From the NCBI GenBank assembly GCA_039621445.1, contig CP154955.1, positions 24,452,064-24,516,063 of the forward strand: a stretch of 64,000 nucleotides of DNA, given 5' to 3'. This document shows positions 56,408-64,000 of this stretch, one piece after another. The translations under genes were made by a program, and so were the position numbers. Every line of letters begins with the position of its first letter. The stretch's first letter is position 1. A model generated the notes under the pieces. That model did not search any database. It was not told where the DNA came from and saw only the letters and a program-made list of their open reading frames with translations. The DNA comes from Euglena gracilis (taxonomy: Eukaryota > Euglenida > Euglenophyceae > Euglenales).

Positions 56408-56723
56408 CCTACCCCCCCCCGGGAAACTGTCACCTGACAGGTTGGCCAGTACCGGGGACCCTGACAGCTTCCTATACTGACAGGTTGGCCGGTACCGGGG
56501 ACCCTGACAGTTTCCCGGGCGGGACCCTGACAGTTTCCCGGGTAGGGCATTTCAAGGGAAAGTCAATGAAAAATGACCCTGACAGGTTGGAGGTTGGCCG
56601 GTACCGGGGACCCTGACAACTTCCTATACTGACAGGTTGGCCGGTACCGGGGACCTTGACAGTTTCCCGGGCGGGACCCTGACAGGTTCTCGGGCATGAC
56701 AGTTTCCCGGGGGGGGGGGTAGG
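56408..56723. mobile_element. TA-flanked MITE, family B copy 2
   Basis: Same ends as 1971-2285 (CCTACCCC...GGGAAACTGTCA and complement), flanked by TA (56406-56407 and 56724-56725). The interior order is the same, with a GAGGTTGG duplication at about 56590. It lies inside an ACATAC/AT-rich microsatellite region (56265-56405). Confidence 0.88.
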
Positions 56724-57025
56724 TATTGTATCACAAAAAATGGAGAGAACACCATCTTTTTATTAGATGAAACCACCCCCTCCCCCTCCCAAGGAACTGC
56801 CACTTGCTTGGTCTGCCAGATGCAAATGGTCAGTGGTTTTCTTTCATCGAAGTGGAAATCAATGGATAGCAACTCGGACAGGTTGGTCGGTGCCAAGGAC
56901 GTCCAATGATCAGTTGGGGGGTTCTGGGGACCCTGACAGGTCCTGGGGGATGAGAATTTCCCGGGGGTTGGTACTGCACTACAACGCTTCCAGAAAGCCT
57001 CCTCCATTTCCCCTCTGCATATGAC

Positions 57026-57643
57026 CAAGCACCTATGATGGATTCCGAATTTTAGTCCGCGGTCTGCTGCGGTCGGCCGCGGTTGGCTGCGGTCGGCTGC
57101 GGTCGACATGAATTTACATGGCACCCCACTCTTGGATTTAGACCACGGTGAGCCCCTCATATGGTACCACAGGAAAACAGCAGCAACAGTGGCAATCAAA
57201 GGATAGGTGGCGTCCGACCACTGGTCAGGTGCTAATGTCATAAAGCTGCCGATTCATATACACAAAGAGGAGGGCATCGAGGGTGCCATTGGTCATATTG
57301 AGATGGTCGTCAATTTGGATGACATAAACTGGTACTTTGCAACAAACCGTCGATGTGGCGTCAAAAAAAACCCGGGTACCCCTCTTGGCACCTGCCTCAG
57401 GGGGGGGGTGCGTGTGGCAAATACCAGCAATACTGTGTCTCAACAAGGAAAACATACGCTCTGCCATGGCGGCAGCACGCTAAAAATGTGAGTAATTTCT
57501 CATCCTCAACAAAGAAATTGACATCAATTCGGAAAAAGTTGTGCGGTCGGCTGCTGTCGCGCCCCACCTATGACAGTCCTAAAACCTGCGGCCACGGTCA
57601 GCTGCGGTTGGCTGCGATCGGCTGTGGTCGGCATAGGTGCTTG
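57026..57643 (-). mobile_element. hAT-like element, CARGCACCTA family, copy 4
   Basis: A perfect 12-bp inverted terminus CAAGCACCTATG / CATAGGTGCTTG with the 8-bp duplication CATATGAC at 57018-57025 and 57644-57651. Both ends match those of 10352-11577 in reverse, including decamer arrays (GCGGTCGGCT on this strand, 57058-57105 and 57540-57630) and the TTTTAGGACTGTCATAGGTG segment. The 400-bp middle (57115-57520) is unrelated to the middle of copy 2 and may be captured sequence. Confidence 0.94.
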
Positions 57644-57972
57644 CATATGACTGCTGACAAAAAGGTTTTTCTTGTGAAATCATACAGGCTTCAACACAAG
57701 AAAATTTCTCTCCTGGGGAGACAAGGCCGTGAGTAATCCCCCCCCAATAACCTTGGCGGGCTGCCAGTTATTGGAACCAACTTTTGGCCCTGCCCCCCCC
57801 CCCCCGCCAGGTTATTTGGGCCCCTTTTTCAGGGCTGTAAAGGAATTTTGCCTAAAAAGGATCCCGCCAAGTTACTGGAACCATCTTTTTTACCCCTCCC
57901 CCCGCCAAATTATTTGGCGCCCGCCAGAAGCCAAGTTATTTGGCGCCCGCCAGAAGCCAAGGCCCCGCCAGG

Positions 57973-58701
57973 TTATTTGGGGGCGGGCAGATTTACACAG
58001 GTCGGAGGCTGTGAGGACTGACCATGTATGGAGGCAAGTGAAATTGGTGAGGAATACATTGAAATTCTTGGTCCTCCTCCCAATGGCACAAAACTCCAAG
58101 TAGGTCCCTTTTCCAGGCACTGATATTTTTTAGTGATCGGAATCCTGGAGCAGTTTCCCAGACGACGGGTCGGCAAAGGCAGAATTAGACGGCATCCCTC
58201 AAAATGGGGCGTATCCATCCGATCAAAACCAAGGCCAGGGGGAAGGATGCGTGGGTGGCTGGCTCTGGAGCTTCCAGGCGTTAAAGTTGCTTTGTGGAGG
58301 AGAACACTGCCATTGAATAAGGCTGGAGTGTCGGGCCCTCCCCTAAATGGCCGACAGCTTTGCAATAGTTTCTCAACTGTTTCGAAGGTGCGAAAACCGT
58401 TTGGCTGTGTAACCCCTGGCGCATGAGAAAGGATGGTTGGGACGCGCAGCAATATCACCCGCAGGGTTTCCGGACCTCCGGTTCGGCGTTGCACACGGGG
58501 TGTCCGCACGCAATGGATCTGCGGGGTTTTGTGGACGGCATGGCTGGTGAAGGAGGGCCTCTTTGATGCAGGGGGGGCCCGCAAATCGCGCCACGGCAAA
58601 CAAAACAGCCACCAGACCACAAACAAGGAGGTCCTTTTTGCACGTCGACAAGTGTAGATCACTTGGTGAACCCCCAGCACCCTCCCCCCACACCCAATCA
58701 A
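57973..58701 (-). CDS. unidentified 242-aa open frame
   Basis: A long open frame in a fairly GC-rich stretch, with no recognisable domain or motif. It reads for example FETVEKLLQSCRPFRGGPD and FDRMDTPHFEGCRLILPLP. The other strand is also open for long stretches (58133-58426, 58433-58657), so strand and coding status are unclear. It is flanked by CCGCCAGGTTATTTGG repeats (57760-57985). It may be a transposon-derived or unknown host exon. Confidence 0.2.
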   Translation of the reverse strand: MIGCGGRVLGVHQVIYTCRRAKRTSLFVVWWLFCLPWRDLRAPPASKRPSFTSHAVHKTPQIHCVRTPRVQRRTGGPETLRVILLRVPTILSHAPGVTQPNGFRTFETVEKLLQSCRPFRGGPDTPALFNGSVLLHKATLTPGSSRASHPRILPPGLGFDRMDTPHFEGCRLILPLPTRRLGNCSRIPITKKYQCLEKGPTWSFVPLGGGPRISMYSSPISLASIHGQSSQPPTCVNLPAPK

Positions 58702-58749
58702 CCCCCCCGGGGGGATGGGCCTGTGCTAAATGAGTCCATAGTCACAAAA

Positions 58750-61700
58750 GGGCCGGCCGTTGGAAAACAAATGTCCGAAGCCAACCCCAGAATAAGGGGT
58801 GGAATTGGTGATTGGCAAAAATCGAATCTGGACCCGGGAGGCACACCATGGGCCACAAATGGGCCTCAAATGTGGTGGAAAGCGAAGGAAGGAAGAAGCG
58901 TGCTAGCGCCGCTACCGACAGTGGGACAATTATTCAAAAAAATTATGTTCGATGAAAAAACCCCAGAAAAGGATGTGCATCACTGACCTTTTGATGGATG
59001 CGGAAACATCTAATTCAGAGGTGCATGCCAACATGTACGCTCGTTCAGGCTCAAAAACACAAAGACAGACAGATCCTCATCGAACATTTTTGATGCTATC
59101 AGAGGTTTTTGATGCTGACTTTCTAAAGAAAAACCCCTGTCAGTCCCCCTTTGGCACCGACCACCCTCTGATAATGAGGTCCCATTTATTGCAGCCATCT
59201 CTGACTTTCACCACCTCAAAACAGGGACCCAGGGGGGTGGTAGGAAAAAGGTGCTGGCTGGACCTCCCCCCATTGGAGGGGGGGGGGGGCATCCAGGGGG
59301 GTCTCATTTTTGGGGGTGCCTTATTTTTGGATGTTTTCTTGACAGACTTCAGGTTCCCAAAAACACAAAAAAAATTCCTTCGGCGCTTGGCGCTATGTGT
59401 AAATTGTTACATATTGACATTTACCATGACTTCAAAAATCCAAAATTTTTGGATATTTCATTATTTCAGTATCTGAAATTGGGGTTTGTAGAAATTTTTT
59501 GGGGAATTTTCTCACCGTCCCCGGTGCTTCACACCGTCAGAGGAGTCTAATTTATTGGGGGGTTTATTTCTGGATTTTTGATTGATCGGCCCCGGGGGGG
59601 GCCTATTTTACTTTGCACCACCTGTTGCTTGAAACTTGGTGACGTCGTCACATTGGGTGAATTCTTGGATTTTGGGGGGTTGGAGATTTCTGGTGGTTTT
59701 GGCGGATTTCAGGCGATTCAAGAAGTGGAAAGGCTGCAGTGCTGCACCCCACTGGGGCTAGCGCCATCAGAGGAGGGGAGCAGAAGGGAACGAAGGTATG
59801 TAAATGGGCCTGGGAGTTGCTTGAAGACCCGGGGGGGGGGCAGCTCAGAGGCTGGAAAATTTGGGCTGGCTGGAAAAGGATGCTGGCTGACTCCCATCCC
59901 CCTATTCCGATTGGGGTATCGGGCTGGAACTCGGGAAACCCGTCGAACCGAGAACGCAAAAAAATTCGAAACTGCAAAAAAATGTCCAAAAAAGCCAATT
60001 ATGCAAAAAAAAAACAACAACCGATTTTTGACTCCGGATCTGCCCTGGCCAATCCTTTTCTGACCCATTTTCGCCATTGCCCATTTTTGGCCATTTTTTG
60101 CACCCCCGAAATTAAAAATCTGTTGCCGTCCAGCTACCCTTTGGGCTGCTGGAGATAAAAAAAAAAACTTCTTGATGGGGGAGGGGGCTCCGGGTTGGAA
60201 AAAGACTGCTGGCTGGAAAAAAAGGCTGCTGGCTGGTTGGAACCCTGGGGTGGGGTTAAATTCCTTGGGCAACGCCCTGAAACGGGCACGGCGGCGGGGG
60301 AAGGGACCAGAAAGAGAGCAACGGGTGAGGGGTCGAGCTGGAAAACAAGAGCGTGAGACGATGCAGAAGCTTTTCAGGCATTTGCAGGCCGGAGGCAGGG
60401 GAAAGCCAAAACTGAAACTCTTTGAAAAACACAGTGCAAAGCTGGCAACTGAATAAGAAACAGAAAAATATGCAAAGAACACAACCAGGGTTCTATTCAT
60501 TCTTCTGGATCAGAAAGACATGATTTGTTGCCTTTTTGGAAGTATGAGCAGAAAAATAATGCCGTGGTTGGACAGAACGGGCTGCACAGAAAAGGTCAAA
60601 ACAAACCAGCAATTACAAGAAAAAGTCAGAAAAAGAACAATGAAATCAAAAGAGGTGAGATGGAATTGCCAAGCAAAATGGCAGAGATGAAACTCACAGC
60701 ATCAGGCAAAAAGCAAAATGCAAATGCAAAAGCACCACCACCTCTGATTTTTACCCCTATTTCCAGTGTTTAGACAAGGGAGGGTCGAAAGAGATTCTCT
60801 TGGACAGGTGAAAATAATCCGGTGCTTCATCTGAAAACAGAATTTTTCGTTCATTTTTGGTGTATTTAAGCCATCAATTAAAGGCCTTCCCAGGGGGTGA
60901 CACCCAATTGCCACTTCCTGGGAAAGTTGGGGTTATTGTTTGGGACAGGGTTAGGGTTACAACCGGATTCCCGCCGAGGACCCATTTTGGGGAATTTTGA
61001 GCCAAGTTTAGGCGAATTCTGAAAAAGTTCAAAATCCTCTCCAAGCGTGACCTAACTTTCGGCCTAACTTGGTCCCAAATGGGGTCTATTTTTGGCGTGC
61101 CGACCCTAGCCCTAGCCGACCTTTGAAAAAATTGAAAAAAAAATGGTAAAACCAAGGGGGGTGGTTCCTGGACAAGTTCGGTTCTCTGGAGTAGCGACAG
61201 AAACCACACAAAACAAAAATAGAGAAGTAGAACACCCATGCCAAAAAAAACACTTTCACACTTGACCATAAAATGCCCTGCCGCATGCAAACACCCAAAC
61301 AACATTGGCCCCTGAAAAATCAATGGGCCAATCTTTTTGAGCTTGTCCCCTGAAACAGTGCCCAGAGCTATTGCCAAATCGATTTAACACTTTTTGAGCA
61401 TTTTAGTGTCAGTGCTGCGTTTATGACTTTCACATAATGTAATGCTGCCATCCATCGGACAACAAACCATTGTGGCATTTCGGATGCTTTTTAGCGCTTA
61501 TCATCTGCAGATTTTGCAGAAAGGTGCATTTATTTTATTTTTGTGTTGTTTTTTTTGTTACGGGGGCAAATTATTTGGATGGATCTTTTTCAGCCTTCAG
61601 CAAATCAAAGCAAACAAAGCAAAAAAAGCTTCAGGTTGTGCAATATCATTTAGAGGGGGGTTTTAAAGAACTGGGGTGAGCATGCAAAGAAATAGGGAGT

Positions 61701-62630
61701 CGTCTCAGCTTTGAAAACTGCTAATTCCAAAAAACATACATACGTTGAAGGGGAGATAAAAACGCAAGATGAGGATAAAAATATGGTTTCAGGTGAAAAT
61801 TGGGTCTAAAATGTGAAATTCTTCAAATCAAAACGTTGCCTGAACAACAGGCACACATAAAAATGAAACTTTGCCAAGATGGGTAGATAATGAAAACTGC
61901 GGATTATCACCATCACCCCCGTTTTTCAGGCCCAAATTCTGGGTGGTGGGAAGACAAACAGAGAGGCAAAAAAAGGTCTGCAGGAGCTGAAAACCAATCC
62001 CGTCATTTTGACCTCTGGCCAGTTCTGGTGATATTTTATGCCAAAATATGCGGAGAATGGGGGTTTGGGCTTTTTTGGGGGGGATCCCGCAACAGAGAAT
62101 CTCAATCCATCCCCTGCAGCCCAGCGTGCCCAATATGTGGGCCAGGGTGATTGGAAAGAAGGCTAGCATGGGAGGTGGCTCCAGGCTTGTTTTTGGACCT
62201 GGGCAGGGGAGGGGGGGTCCCCCACCCACCCAACCCGGCACAGGACCCCCCAGAGGAGGGGGGCAAAAAACTGGGCAGTCTGAGGGCATTCCCTTAAAAA
62301 GTCTCGGTGCTTCGCGGCAAAACTCAAACCTGGGCCCCCCCCGGCCTGGGAACCTCCCCCCGCCCCGGGATCCGGCCGGGTCCAGGCCCACCACCCACCC
62401 ACCCCCCTCGGGCGGGGGGGGGCTTCCAAGTCAAAAAAGAAGCCTGGAACGAACGTGGAGCATAGTGAGTGGAACAGAGGGGGGCAAGGGGAGGATCTGA
62501 ACAACGAGAGGCTGGTTGGTTGGTGGAAGGGCGGGTTGGTTTAACAATTAATGGATGGCAGGGGACGAGTGGATACAATAAAATCTTTATGGTTTCTTTT
62601 TGATGAATAAAATAAACCCCCCAAACAACC
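58750..62630. other. no gene recognised
   Basis: Contains GCTGGCTGGAAAAGG-type remnants related to family C at 59250 and 59850-60240, and a TTAGGGTT/CCTAACTTTCGGCCTAACTT block (60945-61110) resembling 55970-56060. Open frames here show no domains. Confidence 0.35.
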
Positions 62631-62639
62631 CCCCCAAAT

Positions 62640-63000
62640 ACCCCCCCCCCCCCCCCGAATAATCCCCTCGGGGTCCGATTTGGGTGACCGTCCGTGTTAA
62701 TACCCCCCCCCACCCAATTTTGGGCCGAACGCCAGGATTTTGAAATGTAAGTAAAAATCACAATCTCTGACAACAAATTACGAAAAAAATCGAATTTTCT
62801 GGATCATCTGACCTCCAAAAAAATGGTAATTTTCATAAGAAAATACAAAAAATGACCCCAAAGGCAGTCAAAGGGCGCTATTTTTGCTCCTACGGGACTT
62901 CGAAAAATTTCGAAAATTATGGGGTGCTATTACCCCCCAATACCCCCCGGGCCGGGACTTCGGGCGAAAAAAATAATACCCCGGGGGCTATTATTTGGGG
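62640..63000 (-). repeat. dispersed repeat, family J copy 2
   Basis: The inverse of 6720-7045: GATTTTTACTTACATTTC, the GATGATCCAGAAAATTCG-type core and CACCCCATAATTTTCGAAAT are recognisable on the reverse strand. Confidence 0.55.
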
Positions 63001-63429
63001 TTAACCCATTTGTATTTGGAACCACACTTTGAATTGCAGGATAAATGACTTTATGACGTAGCGATATTGTAATTTGTGTAAATACAAGCGATACCAGATA
63101 CAATGCAGGGCATCAAAAATACACTTCCAAGAGAACCTTTTGCCTGAAATATCCACATCATCCAGCACAAATAAATTAGAGGGTTAACAAGTGGCATTGT
63201 AGCAAGGATTGGTAGCTTCCATGGTCCCTGTCGAGGCTGTTGATTCCCAATGCGCAGGTAACCTCCTTCTTCGTAGGATAGACGTTGGATGGTATTTGAG
63301 ACAGGCACGAAATGGGACCCCTAACCCCTCCCCTTTACCCTCGGATTCAAGAATTTGGCAAGTTCTTTAATGTGCAAGCCAGGACACATGCGTAACAGTT
63401 TGCAGTGGGAGGGGCACTGCACCCCAAAC

Positions 63430-64000
63430 CAGACCTCTCCTTAGTGTGTATCCTAGGTGCACAGGGATACACAAATTTTTTTTGGGCGATACACAGGGAT
63501 ACACAAAATTTTTTTTGGTGATACACATGGATACACAAAAAAAAATTGGCGATACACAGGATACACAAAAAAAATTGGCGATACACAAAGAATACATGAA
63601 TACACAAAAAATAATACAAAAAAGGACGGGTTGATTGCCGCAAAGTTGAGCGGACATTGGCCCCGGCTCAACCCGCAAAAGCGTGGCAGGGAATCTCACC
63701 CTGCTGCTGTGGTAGGGGGAGGAGCGCTACTCCCTCACATGGTAAATGCAGAGCCCCGGTACATTTGCACATGCCCATATCCCGGCTCACCTGTTTTTCT
63801 TTATTTTTGATTTTTTTTGACTTTGCATTTTTTGACTTTTTTTTGCTTTTTAGAGTGTTTTTTTTTTGGCACTTGTCAGATGATCACACACATTTGGGAT
63901 TGAAATTGTCAGTTGGATGTCGATTCAAGGACGCGTTTCTTGACATCCTCCAATAACCTTCTCACACCAGGTGGAATGCCCAGACGACTCATGTCTTCCA
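63430..64000 (+). mobile_element. hAT-like element, family I copy 2 (right end not seen)
   Basis: It begins CAGACCTCTCCTTAGTGTGT preceded by CCCCAAAC, followed by repeated GGATACACAAAATTTTTTTT units. The middle (63640-63770) matches 22920-23050 in reverse. No closing terminus or second CCCCAAAC was found, so the element is truncated or continues past the window. Confidence 0.6.

Noticed and set aside
59718-60500. 260-residue reverse-strand frame
   Set aside because: Phe/Ser/Pro-rich translation of A-rich and GCTGGCTGG repeat DNA; no domain, and the sequence is shared with MITE remnants.

Overview
The window is nuclear DNA of a eukaryote. It has spliced genes with GT-AG introns, an SR-type splicing factor, a type IB topoisomerase, several transposon classes, long dinucleotide microsatellites and TTAGGG-like tracts. 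Filamin repeats next to abundant DIRS elements fit a protist or alga with a repeat-rich genome, but the species cannot be fixed from sequence. Poly-C/poly-G runs abut each other in nearly all the repeats.

Layout. (1) 1189-29412, + strand: a chain of exons in compatible phase. It encodes filamin-type Ig repeats (1189-15585), an RS segment (15780-16090), a first RRM (17927-18090 joined to 18754-18910), an Arg/Asp/Gly linker and an SRSF1-like pseudo-RRM (20636-20872 joined to 25369-25574), a second RS segment (27825-27919) and a CCHC zinc knuckle (28330-28601). A possible tail lies at 29287-29412. Either this is one filamin-SR fusion gene or two abutting genes; the phase and the continuous RS run at the 15585/15780 junction favour fusion. 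Its introns are full of nested non-autonomous DNA transposons. (2) 30390-44600: a retroelement zone. It holds one nearly complete DIRS element (about 30612-35340), a decayed reverse-strand copy (35388-39870), two fragments (42080-44520) and a small LTR element with matching LTRs, polypurine tract and target duplication (39997-41688). (3) 45676-49593, - strand: the last three recognised exons of DNA topoisomerase I, including the active-site tyrosine; the 5' exons are not recognised and may lie beyond the window. (4) 49600-64000: mostly repeats with no gene I can name.

The best-supported mobile DNA consists of terminal-inverted-repeat elements whose ends I could place to the base. Six families (ten elements with both ends placed) have 8-bp target duplications and CA- or C-starting termini (hAT-like), sometimes nested. 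Two families are flanked by TA and one element by TTAA. No transposase gene for any of them was recognised.

Splicing signals: acceptors are strong (pyrimidine tract plus CAG), while donors are mostly GTG or GT with little further consensus, so some exon 3' ends are uncertain. Exons are clearly more GC-rich and balanced than the surrounding introns.
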